A DNA stretch of 64,000 nt from Flagellimonas onchidii (GTDB taxonomy: Bacteria; Bacteroidota; Bacteroidia; Flavobacteriales; Flavobacteriaceae), in NCBI RefSeq assembly GCF_004804315.1, contig NZ_SRXX01000007.1, forward strand, positions 1-64,000. The letters are read 5' to 3'. The position numbers and the translations under genes are program-made. The notes below the pieces were generated by a model. That model made no database searches and was not told the DNA's origin. It was given only the letters and a program-made list of their open reading frames with translations. This document shows, in pieces, positions 8,850 through 18,014 of the stretch. The first letter of the stretch is position 1; every line of letters starts with the position of its first letter.

Positions 8850-11800
8850 TTATAGAAAAAGAGGTTTTATTTCGGGGCCAATGTAGACAATTATAGCGTC
8901 TTTTATAACAAAATCCATAGTCTTCAAGAGTTGGGCGTATGTTAAAATTTGCTCTTGGTGCGATGGTGCAGGTTTTCCCGTTTTATAGTCGATAATGGAT
9001 ACCTCGTTATTTGAAACCATCAACCTATCTGGTCTAAAAGAAATGCCTTCAGGGGTTAAAACTTCCTGCTCGTTGAATACCTTATATATATTGGTATAAT
9101 ACTTTTTCAGGCTAGGATGGTTGACCACTGCGCTCACCACTTCTTGAACTTCATCTGAATTATCATCATTTAGGTGTCCTTGTGATTTAAGGTTTTTGAT
9201 AACATTCGAAACATCATCTGCAACGTGTACAAGACTTAGGGCATAATGAATTAGATTACCTGTTTCAATAGCTGTTCTTGTTTCTTCGTCCCATAATCTG
9301 CTGGATTTTGTAGAAATTGTAAAGGGTGTTCCCTTTTTCTGTCTTGTGATATAGGGAATGGTCCGATTTTCAGATGCTGGACTTTCGGCTCGTAAATTTT
9401 CGGTCAACTCGCCAAGAGCGTATTTTCCTGAACTACATGGCTCAAGTTTTTGTGCCTGCAAATAATATTGAAACAAATCGGAATAAGAAGAAACTGATTC
9501 CAAAGTGCCGGCTTCTTTAGGGTTTTCTGAAACAACATATAGCGCCTTTTCGGCCCTGGTCAGTGCTACATAAAGAACGTTTAGGGCATCCAATTCGGTT
9601 TTCTGGGCTTCATCATTAAAAACTGCCGCCGACAATTCATTATAATATTGCATATCCTTGTTCCTGTTGACCAAAAATTCTTCCATATGCAAATCTTTTT
9701 CTGCGTCTGTTCTACCAACCCAAGATTTTTTTCGTAAACCCCCGCCGTTAATGGACATGTTGGCAAATGGAAATATGACTATTGGAAATTCAAGCCCCTT
9801 AGCCTTGTGAATGGTCATGATTTTTATGGCATTAATACCATCTGGAGCGGTCAACGAGAGGCTTTCTTTTTTTGATTCCCAGTATTTGAGAAAGGAATGA
9901 ACATCCGGCCCCATTCTTTTTTCTACGTCCAGAACCTCATCCATTAAAAAAGTGATATGGGCTGAAGTCGAAGTGTCCAAATCAAACTTGATAATGGCCT
10001 TTTCCAGAATTGTAGATGTGGATTGGTTTTTTAATTCGTTAAGATGGATACCATAGGTTTCGGAAAACAATCCGCTTAGATTGTTGATATATGAATGAAT
10101 AAAATCATGCAAAAGATTATTATCTGGACTTAAAAAAGAAAGCACTTCGTAAATTGCTTCGTTGTTATTCTCATTTTCAACCAGCTTCAACAATGAAATA
10201 AGGAAGACAACGGCGGTATCGTTTTTCAGCAAAAGCGCTTCAGAAGAAACAATTGGGAAATTCTTTTCGGAAAGGAAATTGGCCAAGACGGTTCCCTCAT
10301 TATTTTTTCGGACCAGAATACTGATGTCAGAATACGAATACCCTTTCGATGTTACTTCGGCTAGAATGTCCAAAACCTGAAAGCAGTGTGCTTCTGTCTT
10401 ATTTTCAACTGATTGGTCAATAAAATTCAGCTGTACATAGCCTCCGGATTTATCGGTAGTTTTTTGACTGCTTTCCAAGAACAGTTTTTGATAATCCGTA
10501 TTCTTTAAGAAAGGGGCTATGGTTGTAAAAAACCCGTTGTTGAACTTTACAATCTCGTTATAACTTCTCCAATTCGTATCCAACGTCCTAACTGTAGGCT
10601 CAATTACGAAGGGATTCGATTTTAGGGTTAAAAGGTTCAAGAATTGTTCAGCTCTTCCTCCACGCCATCGATAAATCGCCTGCTTCACATCACCGACAAG
10701 AAAAAGGGTGCCTCGCTCATTCTTTTCGTTTTCACTTTCCAGTGCATTGCCAATCAGAGGGACGAGATTTTGCCATTGCATTTGGGAAGTATCCTGGAAC
10801 TCATCAATAAAATAATGACGGTATTTTTCACCTAGACGCTCATAGATGAACGGAACGGGTTGATTCCTGATTTCTTTTGACAATAGTGTGTTTAAATGTG
10901 AAATGGGGATGGTATCCTGTTCAATTTCTATGTTTTTGACCTCTTTGGCAATTTCATTCAGCACCGTTAAAGGAACAATATTGGTATAAATGTTCTGGAG
11001 ATAGCTTCTTCGATAAAGCATTTTTTTGATGTGCAAATAGTGCTCAAGAATACTTTGGGAAAGTTGGGAGGCATCTCTCTTGTCATTTGCTTTCAAAATC
11101 TTATTCTCATTAAGGTTTTGTTCAAGTTTGTTACTGTACAATACCTTAATGCTAAATTCTTTTTCGATGATTTTTTTAAAATGATTGGGTAAGGTTTGCC
11201 TTGGAAAATCAATGTGCTCAAAACCTTTATCAAGAATTTCTTTTAAAACCTTTTGCGCTTCATCAACAGCATTGTCTTCAACTTTCTTGATATGGGAAGC
11301 AATACTGCCTTTGATTTTTTCAAATTCTGAAACTGATTTTGAACGAAGTTTTTCTAAATGAGCGGCATGATTCTCCTGAAAAAGGAGCTTGCCAATTTCC
11401 ATTAGATCATAGGTTATGTCCCAACTTTTGTTGTCATCTATTTTTGATAAAGAGTAGGCAACCAGTACATCGGTAAGCTCTTTGTCAGAGCCAGCCCTTT
11501 CCAACAACGCCCCTACGGCTTGCTCCAATAACAAGTCTGTATCCAATTCTACCTCAAAATTTTGCGCCAATTGAAGATCGCGGGCAAAAGTTTTGATGAC
11601 TTTATGGTTGAATTTGTCAATGGTTGAGATTTCAAAAAAAGAGTAATTATGCAGAATCCTTTTTAAAACTAGTTTGGAACGTTGTTGTAGCTGTACTGGA
11701 TTTAATGAAAGCTCTTTGCAGAGATCTCTGAACAACCCTCTTTCATTATGGTGGTTTGATAGGGCAAAAGAAGCAAGATTTTCCAGGATGCGATTTTTCA

Positions 11801-11960
11801 TTTCCGCCACCGCTTTATTGGTAAAGGTGATGGCTAAAATTTGTCTGAACTTTAATTGGGAGTCACTGGACAATAATAATTTAAGATATTCCTTGGTCAA
11901 GATATAGGTCTTTCCTGAACCTGCTGATGCACCATAAATTTCAAAACCAGAAGTTTTCAA
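8850..11960 (-). CDS. AddA-like UvrD/REP helicase-nuclease
   Basis: 1036 residues, the helicase-nuclease subunit of an AddAB-type recombination complex. Motifs in order: Walker A GASAGSGKT (residues 10-18), Walker B DEFQDTS (about 388), GDVKQAIYRWRGG (about 423), IKIMTIHKAKGLEF (about 716), VLYVALTRAEKALYV (about 800) and a RecB-type nuclease DYKTGK (about 988). The start must be the TTG at 11960: the frame is closed by TAA at 11985-11987 upstream with no ATG or GTG between, and Walker A sits right behind it. It heads an apparent operon with kbl. The divergent superoxide dismutase gene starts 117 bases away. Confidence 0.88.
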   Translation of the reverse strand: MKTSGFEIYGASAGSGKTYILTKEYLKLLLSSDSQLKFRQILAITFTNKAVAEMKNRILENLASFALSNHHNERGLFRDLCKELSLNPVQLQQRSKLVLKRILHNYSFFEISTIDKFNHKVIKTFARDLQLAQNFEVELDTDLLLEQAVGALLERAGSDKELTDVLVAYSLSKIDDNKSWDITYDLMEIGKLLFQENHAAHLEKLRSKSVSEFEKIKGSIASHIKKVEDNAVDEAQKVLKEILDKGFEHIDFPRQTLPNHFKKIIEKEFSIKVLYSNKLEQNLNENKILKANDKRDASQLSQSILEHYLHIKKMLYRRSYLQNIYTNIVPLTVLNEIAKEVKNIEIEQDTIPISHLNTLLSKEIRNQPVPFIYERLGEKYRHYFIDEFQDTSQMQWQNLVPLIGNALESENEKNERGTLFLVGDVKQAIYRWRGGRAEQFLNLLTLKSNPFVIEPTVRTLDTNWRSYNEIVKFNNGFFTTIAPFLKNTDYQKLFLESSQKTTDKSGGYVQLNFIDQSVENKTEAHCFQVLDILAEVTSKGYSYSDISILVRKNNEGTVLANFLSEKNFPIVSSEALLLKNDTAVVFLISLLKLVENENNNEAIYEVLSFLSPDNNLLHDFIHSYINNLSGLFSETYGIHLNELKNQSTSTILEKAIIKFDLDTSTSAHITFLMDEVLDVEKRMGPDVHSFLKYWESKKESLSLTAPDGINAIKIMTIHKAKGLEFPIVIFPFANMSINGGGLRKKSWVGRTDAEKDLHMEEFLVNRNKDMQYYNELSAAVFNDEAQKTELDALNVLYVALTRAEKALYVVSENPKEAGTLESVSSYSDLFQYYLQAQKLEPCSSGKYALGELTENLRAESPASENRTIPYITRQKKGTPFTISTKSSRLWDEETRTAIETGNLIHYALSLVHVADDVSNVIKNLKSQGHLNDDNSDEVQEVVSAVVNHPSLKKYYTNIYKVFNEQEVLTPEGISFRPDRLMVSNNEVSIIDYKTGKPAPSHQEQILTYAQLLKTMDFVIKDAIIVYIGPEIKPLFL

Positions 11961-12077
11961 AAAGTTTTTATGGCAAATTACATATTACAACGCTGAACTT
12001 GGCAAGAATTTGAAGGAATTATATATCTTAAAGCTGTATTTTTACAAGACAATTAATAACTAAAAATAAATACGATT

Positions 12078-12686
12078 ATGGCTTTTGAATTACCAAAATT
12101 ACCCTATGCATATGATGCCTTGGAGCCACATATAGATGCTAGAACCATGGAAATACACCACACCAAGCATCATAATGGATATACCACTAAGTTAAACGGA
12201 GCTATCGCTGGAACTGATTTGGAAGGAAAAGAGATTTCGGACATCCTTTCCAATTTGGATATGAACAATGGAGCGGTTAGAAACAATGGAGGAGGGTTTT
12301 ATAACCATTCCTTATTTTGGGAAGTAATGTCACCAAATGGAGGAGGAACTCCAAGTGGAGATTTGGCGACTGCCATTGAAGATGCTTTTGGTTCGTTTGA
12401 CGCATTCAAGGAGAAATTCAGTGCTGCTGCCGGAACCAGATTTGGATCCGGATGGGCATGGCTTTGTGTTCATAAAGGAGGGAAGCTTGAGATTTGCTCA
12501 ACGCCAAACCAAGACAACCCAATAATGCCCGATGTGGGATGTGAGGGACATCCTATTTTGGGATTGGATGTTTGGGAACATGCTTATTATTTAAACTATC
12601 AGAACAGAAGACCAGACTATGTTTCTGCGTTTTTTAATGTGATTAATTGGGACAAAGTGGCTGAAAATTACGCAGCTGGCAAATAA
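12078..12686 (+). CDS. Superoxide dismutase, Fe/Mn family
   Basis: Cytosolic enzyme of 202 residues that converts superoxide to hydrogen peroxide and oxygen. Metal ligands are visible as His27 (EIHHTKHH), His77 ([11 protein letters not shown]) and the Asp and His of the [15 protein letters not shown] signature. GSGWAWL and NVINWDKV are also family hallmarks. Whether Fe or Mn is used cannot be decided by eye. No signal peptide. It has its own strong terminator at 12707-12742 and stands alone between the AddA-like gene and the sRNA-like repeats. Confidence 0.95.
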   Translation: MAFELPKLPYAYDALEPHIDARTMEIHHTKHHNGYTTKLNGAIAGTDLEGKEISDILSNLDMNNGAVRNNGGGFYNHSLFWEVMSPNGGGTPSGDLATAIEDAFGSFDAFKEKFSAAAGTRFGSGWAWLCVHKGGKLEICSTPNQDNPIMPDVGCEGHPILGLDVWEHAYYLNYQNRRPDYVSAFFNVINWDKVAENYAAGK

Positions 12687-12706
12687 GAGTAAGAGTACTC
12701 AATAAT

Positions 12707-12742
12707 AAAAGGGCCCGGCATCTTTACATGCTGGGCCCTTTT
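12707..12742 (+). terminator. Terminator of the superoxide dismutase gene
   Basis: Stem of 15 pairs (one G-T) with arms AAAAGGGCCCGGCAT and ATGCTGGGCCCTTTT and a six-base loop, followed by TTATTTTAT. It begins 20 bases after the dismutase stop. Confidence 0.9.
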
Positions 12743-12761
12743 ATTTTATAAAGTATATGTA

Positions 12762-12835
12762 ATAGAAAAGGGCGGGGAAGCCCCCACCCTTTTCGTCCCA
12801 AATCTTACCATAAACTTAACCTACTTATGCTATGG
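12762..12835 (-). ncRNA. Sibling sRNA-like element, copy 1
   Basis: Read on the minus strand: the conserved 39-base segment (12797-12835, plus-strand form CCCAAATCTTACCATA... to GCTATGG) and then a hairpin at 12766-12793 with arms AAAAGGGCGGGG and CCCCACCCTTTT (one C-A mismatch, shown in plus-strand form), ending in a T run. Directly upstream is TAGTTTTG (12836-12843), a match to the -7 consensus TAnnTTTG. The predicted RNA is about 65-70 nt. This copy has A where copies 2 and 3 have G at the one variable site of the conserved segment. Confidence 0.45.
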
Positions 12836-12953
12836 CAAAACTAAATTACTGGTATTGTGAGAAATAACAAAGGTTTTTGAGGAAATTTTTGATTTTGGCG
12901 ATAAAAACTTGAAGAGTTTTTACAGTGGATTTTGGTAATTCGTTGGTGTTCAA

Positions 12954-13027
12954 ACATAAAGAAGGCGGAGTTAACTCCGCCTTCTTTCCCCAAATCTTAC
13001 CATGAACTTAACCTACTTATGCTATGG
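12954..13027 (-). ncRNA. Sibling sRNA-like element, copy 2
   Basis: Same arrangement as copy 1, 191 bases further on. The conserved segment is 12988-13027. The hairpin is a perfect 30-base palindrome at 12958-12987 (half-arm AAAGAAGGCGGAGTT), with a stem sequence unlike copies 1 and 3 but fully paired. A TACATTTG box (13033-13040) matching TAnnTTTG lies just upstream on the minus strand. No open reading frame of gene size overlaps it. Confidence 0.45.
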
Positions 13028-13171
13028 TCCTCCAAATGTAAGCCAAGGCGGTACTTGTGCGAAAAGCTTTTAGATGAAACCCCTGTTATTTGGTTGAATT
13101 ACCAAACTTGTTAGCTGGGAGTACTATTGTTAAAGAAAAGGATTACGATGAAGAGAAGTAGGACTACCTGC

Positions 13172-13246
13172 AAATAAAAAAGGTGGAATAGCTTCCACCT
13201 TTTTTGCCCCAAATCTTACCATGAACTTAACCTACTTATGCTATGG
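13172..13246 (-). ncRNA. Sibling sRNA-like element, copy 3
   Basis: Third copy, 219 bases beyond copy 2 and nearest to the purF-like gene. The conserved segment at 13207-13246 is identical to copy 2 over 40 bases. The hairpin at 13176-13205 has arms AAAAAAGGTGGAA and TTCCACCTTTTTT with a TAGC loop. The upstream box TAGTATTG (13247-13254, minus strand) matches the -7 consensus except at one position. In the minus direction it could also serve as terminator for the purF-like transcript that ends at 13351. Confidence 0.45.
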
Positions 13247-13350
13247 CAATACTAAAGTAGGCGGGACACGTACCCATTGTACAAAAACACGATAATCTAC
13301 ATATTTCATCGACGAAATGCACGTATCGTTTTTACAAAAAATGGGATAAA

Positions 13351-15249
13351 TCAATATGCCCTTTGGTTTTTACCTTCATAAAAGTTGATAAAAGCTCTGT
13401 TGACAACCCTATTACCACCTGGTGTTGGATAATTACCAGTAAAATACCAATCTCCAAGATTATGAGGGCATGCAGCGTGTAAGCTTTCAACACTTTGATA
13501 AATAATGTCAACCTCTGCTTTAATTCCTTTTGGACTTAGTATTTCGGCGATTTTTTTTGAAATCTGTTCAGCAGTAAAGGGTTTATAAAATTCTTTGACG
13601 TAATTGACAACTTCACCGTCGGCCGTATCAGTCTGGGTCAAGCACTTTTCGTAGATTTCCTTTATAAGGTGAGTTGAACCATGATCTTCATGAAGTGCTT
13701 GAGTTGCTTTAAAAGCAACGAAATCCTCCAATTTGGCCATATCTATTCCGTAGCAATCGGGATATCTAATTTGTGGGGCTGATGATACCACAATGATTTT
13801 TTTAGGTGATAGCCTATCAAGTATTTTTAGAATACTCTTTTTTAAGGTTGTTCCCCTTACAATACTATCATCAATGATGACGAGGTTGTCACCTTTTTTT
13901 ACAGAACCATATGAAATGTCGTAGACGTGGGCCACTAAATCATCTCTGCTACTGTCCTGAGTAATGAAGGTTCGTAGTTTGGCGTCTTTGATTGCAACTT
14001 TTTCAATTCGAGGCCGGACATCCAAAATCTTGTGGAGTTCTTCCCCAGTAATGTTTGGCCCCATCGCTAAGATTTGTTCTTCCTTTAGCTTATTAAGGTA
14101 ATTTTGGGCCTCCTTGACCATACCAAAGAACGAAGTTTCTGCAGTGTTGGGAATATAAGAGAATACCGTATTGCTCAAATTGCCGTCGATAGCCTTCAAA
14201 ATTTGAGGGAATGCCAACTTACCCAATTGTTTTCGTTCTTGATAGATTTCCTTGTCACTTCCTCTTGAAAAATAGATGCGCTCAAAAGAACATGCTTTTC
14301 TTTCGGTAGGTTCCTTAATTTCTTCAAGATGAACAGTTCCTTTTTTCTTTATAATAATGGCATTGCCAGGATCAAGTTCTTTGATTTCTTCAAAAGGAAC
14401 ATTGAAAACAGTCTGGATGACGGGGCGCTCTGAAGCAATTACCACCACTTCATCATCCTTATAAAAATATGCCGGGCGTATACCTGCGGGATCCCTTACT
14501 ACAAAAGCATCACCATGACCTAGTAATCCTCCCATGGTGTAACCTCCATCCCAGTTTTTGGAAGATTTTCTAAGAATTTTGGCAACGTTCAAACGTTCAG
14601 CAATCAGGGGCGAAGCCTCCCTCTTATTGTAGCCTTCCTTTTTGATCTGTTTGTAGAGCTTGGCCACAGCATCATCCAAAAAGTGGCCTATTTTTTCCAT
14701 TACGGTAACGGTATCTGCCAATTCCTTTGGATGTTGTCCAAGGTTTATCAAGTTGTCAAAGAGTTCGTGTACATTGGTTAGGTTAAAATTGCCCGCGACA
14801 ATCAAATTCCGATGCATCCAATTGTTTTGCCTTAAAAACGGGTGTACACTTTCGATACTATTCTTTCCGAATGTACCGTAACGAACGTGCCCCATTAACA
14901 ATTCCCCAATGTATGGGATATTCTTTTTTTGAAGTGCCACATTGTTTTCGTACTCCGGATTTTCAGCTAGTGCCGTGTTGATACGTTCATTGATCTGGGC
15001 AAAAATATCTTGAATAGGCTGCTGTTGGGCGGAACGTACTCTGCTCATGTAGCGTTCTCCTGGATTCATGTCCAGTTTTATACTTGCAAAACCGGCACCA
15101 TCTTGACCTCGGTTATGCTGCTTCTCCATCATCAGGTACATTTTATTTACCCCATAAAAAGCTGTACCATACTTTTCTTTGTAGTATTCTAGAGGTTTAA
15201 GCAAACGGATCATCGATATTCCGCATTCGTGCTTAATCGCATCACTCAT
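13351..15249 (-). CDS. purF: Amidophosphoribosyltransferase (PurF family)
   Basis: 632 residues; transfers glutamine amide nitrogen to PRPP, the first step of purine synthesis. An N-terminal Ntn-type glutaminase domain carries the nucleophile Cys9 (KHECGIS) and the RGQDGAG loop, and the C-terminal phosphoribosyltransferase domain has the PRPP loop VIIDDSIVRGTT near residues 455-467. It is longer than standard PurF (about 470-505), the extra length including an insertion in the glutaminase domain. Such long forms occur in Flavobacteriaceae, where a second, ordinary PurF is often present, so the exact role is not certain. It follows the PfkB kinase gene but a terminator lies between. Confidence 0.85.
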   Translation of the reverse strand: MSDAIKHECGISMIRLLKPLEYYKEKYGTAFYGVNKMYLMMEKQHNRGQDGAGFASIKLDMNPGERYMSRVRSAQQQPIQDIFAQINERINTALAENPEYENNVALQKKNIPYIGELLMGHVRYGTFGKNSIESVHPFLRQNNWMHRNLIVAGNFNLTNVHELFDNLINLGQHPKELADTVTVMEKIGHFLDDAVAKLYKQIKKEGYNKREASPLIAERLNVAKILRKSSKNWDGGYTMGGLLGHGDAFVVRDPAGIRPAYFYKDDEVVVIASERPVIQTVFNVPFEEIKELDPGNAIIIKKKGTVHLEEIKEPTERKACSFERIYFSRGSDKEIYQERKQLGKLAFPQILKAIDGNLSNTVFSYIPNTAETSFFGMVKEAQNYLNKLKEEQILAMGPNITGEELHKILDVRPRIEKVAIKDAKLRTFITQDSSRDDLVAHVYDISYGSVKKGDNLVIIDDSIVRGTTLKKSILKILDRLSPKKIIVVSSAPQIRYPDCYGIDMAKLEDFVAFKATQALHEDHGSTHLIKEIYEKCLTQTDTADGEVVNYVKEFYKPFTAEQISKKIAEILSPKGIKAEVDIIYQSVESLHAACPHNLGDWYFTGNYPTPGGNRVVNRAFINFYEGKNQRAY

Positions 15250-15261
15250 AACAAACCAAAA

Positions 15262-15288
15262 TAAAAAAGCCCCGAATTTTTTCAGGGC
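15262..15288 (-). terminator. Terminator between the PfkB kinase and purF genes
   Basis: On the minus strand a GCCC...GGGC hairpin is followed by six T. It sits just after the PfkB stop (15295) and immediately before the purF start. Confidence 0.65.
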
Positions 15289-15294
15289 GTGTGT

Positions 15295-16221
15295 CTATGT
15301 TAACTCTATATTGAATTGTGTCAATTCTTTAAACTGCAATAAGCGGTCCTCCACTTCATGCTTTTCTAACGTCAGCATACGTTCCGTGCCAAATTTTTCA
15401 ACACAGAACGAAGCCAAATTAGAACCGTGTATAATTGCATTTTTCATGCTCTCGAACGATATGTTCTTGGTTTCTGCCAAATAACCGGCAAACCCACCAG
15501 CAAATGTGTCTCCGGCACCTGTTGGGTCAAAAACCTCTTCCAATGGTAAGGCTGGAGCAAAGAAAATCTGTTCTTTATGAAACAATAGTGCTCCATGTTC
15601 GCCCTTTTTAATGACCACATATTTTGGTCCCATTTCCTGAATTTTAGCAGCAGCCTTGAGCAAAGAGTATTCGTTTGTCAATTGTCTTGCCTCTTCGTCA
15701 TTTATGGTTATCACATCAATCCGTTCAATCATCTTCATCAACTCATCCCAAGTGTTGTCCATCCAAAAATTCATAGTGTCCGCTATGATTAATTTTGGTC
15801 GTTTTTTCATTTGATTGATTACACTGGTCTGTGTATCAGGATGCAGGTTGCCCAACATAACCACATCGGCATCCTTGAAATCTTCGGGAACAATGGGATT
15901 AAACTCTCCTAAGGTATTCAATTCAGTGATTAAGGTATCCCTAGAGTTGAGGTCATTGTGGTACTTGCCTTTCCAATAGAAGGTTTTTCCACCATTTACA
16001 ATCTCGATTCCGGAAACATCAATATCGCGTTCTTTAAGAAGGTCGATATAACTTTGAGGAAAATCATCACCGACTACTGAGACAACCGCCGATTTTACAT
16101 TAAACTGTGAAGCTGCCAAGCCAATAAAAGTACCGGCTCCTCCTAAAATCTTATCGCTCTTGCCAAAAGGAGTTTCGATATCATCAAAGGCCACACTTCC
16201 AACAATCAACAATTTACCCAT
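15295..16221 (-). CDS. PfkB family sugar/nucleoside kinase
   Basis: Ribokinase-fold kinase of 308 residues. The N-terminal glycine pair appears in KILGGAGTFIG, and the C-terminal PfkB signature DPTGAGDTFAGGFAGY holds the anion hole and catalytic Asp near residue 240. Position 1 lies close behind a purine-type gene and the sequence resembles the adenosine/ribokinase branch more than fructokinases, but the substrate is not certain. Its place between RNase H/purN and the amidophosphoribosyltransferase suggests a nucleoside or ribose substrate. No signal peptide. Confidence 0.85.
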   Translation of the reverse strand: MGKLLIVGSVAFDDIETPFGKSDKILGGAGTFIGLAASQFNVKSAVVSVVGDDFPQSYIDLLKERDIDVSGIEIVNGGKTFYWKGKYHNDLNSRDTLITELNTLGEFNPIVPEDFKDADVVMLGNLHPDTQTSVINQMKKRPKLIIADTMNFWMDNTWDELMKMIERIDVITINDEEARQLTNEYSLLKAAAKIQEMGPKYVVIKKGEHGALLFHKEQIFFAPALPLEEVFDPTGAGDTFAGGFAGYLAETKNISFESMKNAIIHGSNLASFCVEKFGTERMLTLEKHEVEDRLLQFKELTQFNIELT

Positions 16222-16318
16222 TCATTCAAATTTGCTGCAAATATACGCTTTCACAATTCCTTTTGTGGCAAGTATTGTATTTTTAAAATCAAAGCATTAA
16301 AAATACGTTGTTTATAAG

Positions 16319-16954
16319 CTATTTTCGTCCAAAATCAGCAGGAATTTCACCCCAAGCTCCAGTCTCCCATTTTACAATTGGAGTGTTGTATCGGTTTTTT
16401 CGTAACCAATCTTCCGCTCTCTCAATAAGTTCAAATAACTGAGCATTTTTTGCATTTTTTTGCAATTTAGTGCCGCACTTCTTTTTTCGAACCCAGCCAA
16501 TTGCAATTCTTGAATCGGAATAAATGATTCGGTTACTTCTTTTCTGTTTTAAAAAGGCTAATCCATGAACTAGGGCCAAAAACTCACCTACATTGCTGGT
16601 TCCCTGTTCAAAAGGACCCTGCTTAAAAAGAACTTTCATTGATTTTGTATCTACGCCTTGATATTCCATTCTTCCTGGGTTTCCACTGGATGCGGCATCC
16701 ACAGAAATGGAATCGTAATTGGGGTTGCCTATTTTTAAAAGTTCTTCGGGAGAAAGCTCTTTCTTCTTTTTAGACTTGCCTTTGTACTCCTCATAATTAC
16801 TGTTGAAGGCTTTTTTGGCTTCGCTGAATTCAGAAAACGATTTGTATTGCGCTCCTTTGAAACCTTCGATTTGAGATTTACAGTCTGCCCAGGTTTCATA
16901 AATTCCTGGACGCTTTCCCTTCCAAACTACATAAAACTTTTTCTTGGCGGCCAT
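16319..16954 (-). CDS. Viroplasmin-type RNase H (RNase HI family)
   Basis: 211 residues. Residues 1-55 are a viroplasmin (RNase H N-terminal) domain with YVVWKGKRPGIYETWADC, which binds RNA-DNA hybrids. The catalytic domain (about 75-211) has acidic residues in SVDAASSGNPG, the Glu of GEFLALVHGL, the Asp of IYSDSRIAIGW and the late Asp in PADFGRK. It cleaves RNA in hybrids, for primer and R-loop removal. The start is one base after the purN stop, so it is co-transcribed downstream of purN. Confidence 0.9.
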   Translation of the reverse strand: MAAKKKFYVVWKGKRPGIYETWADCKSQIEGFKGAQYKSFSEFSEAKKAFNSNYEEYKGKSKKKKELSPEELLKIGNPNYDSISVDAASSGNPGRMEYQGVDTKSMKVLFKQGPFEQGTSNVGEFLALVHGLAFLKQKRSNRIIYSDSRIAIGWVRKKKCGTKLQKNAKNAQLFELIERAEDWLRKNRYNTPIVKWETGAWGEIPADFGRK

Positions 16955-16955
16955 T

Positions 16956-17519
16956 TTATAAAAGCAATTTTTCTATCTCCTTAGGGAAATACTCGTACTC
17001 CAACTGGTGTACCTTTTTGGCGATATCTTCAACACTGTCAGAAGGCTCAATAGCTGTTTTGGCTTGAAAGATAATGGCACCTTCATCGTAGTTTTCATTT
17101 ACATAATGTATGGTTATCCCCGTTTCTACATCAGAATTGTCCTTTACGGCCTTGTGTACTTTTGCTCCATACATTCCTTTTCCACCATATTTAGGCAACA
17201 GTGCAGGGTGTATGTTGATGATTTTATCAGGAAAGGCCAAAATAAGTTGAGAGGGGATTTTCCATAGAAAACCTGCTAGGACGATAAGGTCTGGGTTGAA
17301 TCCTTTCAGCATGTCAAGGAAGGCTTCAGAACCAGAGAATGCTTCCCTATTAAAGTAAAAAGCCGGGACTCCAAGTCTTTCACACCTTTGCAATACCGCG
17401 GCATTTTGCTTATTGGTCAATACAGCAGTCACTTTAATGGTGCCATTTTTTTTAAACTGGGAGATAATATTTTCCGCATTCGAACCACTTCCAGAAGCAA
17501 GAATTACAATGCTTTTCAT
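16956..17519 (-). CDS. purN: Phosphoribosylglycinamide formyltransferase
   Basis: 187 residues; transfers a formyl group from 10-formyl-THF to GAR in purine synthesis. The N-terminal ILASGSGSNAENI loop binds phosphate, INIHPALLPKYGGKG holds the catalytic Asn and His (about 103-105), and the ETGITIHYVNENYDEGAII segment contains the catalytic Asp. Length fits the family (about 190-210). The divergent acpP gene begins 160 bases away. Confidence 0.95.
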   Translation of the reverse strand: MKSIVILASGSGSNAENIISQFKKNGTIKVTAVLTNKQNAAVLQRCERLGVPAFYFNREAFSGSEAFLDMLKGFNPDLIVLAGFLWKIPSQLILAFPDKIINIHPALLPKYGGKGMYGAKVHKAVKDNSDVETGITIHYVNENYDEGAIIFQAKTAIEPSDSVEDIAKKVHQLEYEYFPKEIEKLLL

Positions 17520-17639
17520 TTAAAATAACAGATTAGATTTGGATTTGGGTTTACAGGGCTAAAGTAAGGTACAGAGGGTTAAGATGCTTAATTTAAAACA
17601 CATTTTATCGACAAATGGTGTATTTAATCCAAAGTTTTA

Positions 17640-17647
17640 TATTTTTG
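17640..17647 (+). promoter_or_regulatory. -7 box of acpP
   Basis: TATTTTTG fits TAnnTTTG 32 bases before the acpP start. I see no clear TTTG at the -33 position, so this is a partial promoter match. Confidence 0.45.
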
Positions 17648-17679
17648 CCAACGATTAAATTTTTAAAACCGATATAATT

Positions 17680-17913
17680 ATGTCAGACATTGCATCAAGA
17701 GTAAAGGCTATCATCGTTGATAAACTAGGTGTTGATGAGAATGAAGTTGTAGCTGAGGCGAGCTTTACCAACGATTTAGGGGCGGATTCCTTGGATACTG
17801 TTGAGCTTATCATGGAGTTTGAAAAAGAATTCGATATTCAAATCCCTGATGATCAAGCAGAGAACATTGCAACTGTTGGTCAGGCCATTAGCTATATAGA
17901 AGAAGCGAAGTAA
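17680..17913 (+). CDS. acpP: Acyl carrier protein
   Basis: 77 residues, acidic four-helix protein that carries growing acyl chains on phosphopantetheine. The attachment serine is Ser37 in [10 protein letters not shown]. It precedes fabF as in most bacteria, but a perfect hairpin terminator lies between them, which would let acpP be made in excess over fabF. Confidence 0.98.
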   Translation: MSDIASRVKAIIVDKLGVDENEVVAEASFTNDLGADSLDTVELIMEFEKEFDIQIPDDQAENIATVGQAISYIEEAK

Positions 17914-17940
17914 TATTTATGATATTTTACTAAAGAGTTT

Positions 17941-17982
17941 AAATTATCCATGTGATGATCATCACATGGATAATTTTTTTTT
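17941..17982 (+). terminator. Long palindromic terminator between acpP and fabF
   Basis: A perfect 36-base palindrome (17941-17976, half-arm AAATTATCCATGTGATGA) followed by a T run. It lies 27 bases after acpP and 33 bases before fabF, so it probably attenuates rather than fully stops transcription. Confidence 0.85.
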
Positions 17983-18014
17983 AATTTAGGTTCTAAAGGG
18001 TAAAAAATAGTTCA

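Noticed and set aside
12797..13320. Plus-strand micropeptides beginning M-N-L-T-Y-L-C-Y-G in the three repeats
   Set aside because: Copy 1 has ATA instead of ATG and the frames diverge at once after the conserved segment; the RNA explanation on the minus strand fits the hairpins better. Kept only as a minor alternative.
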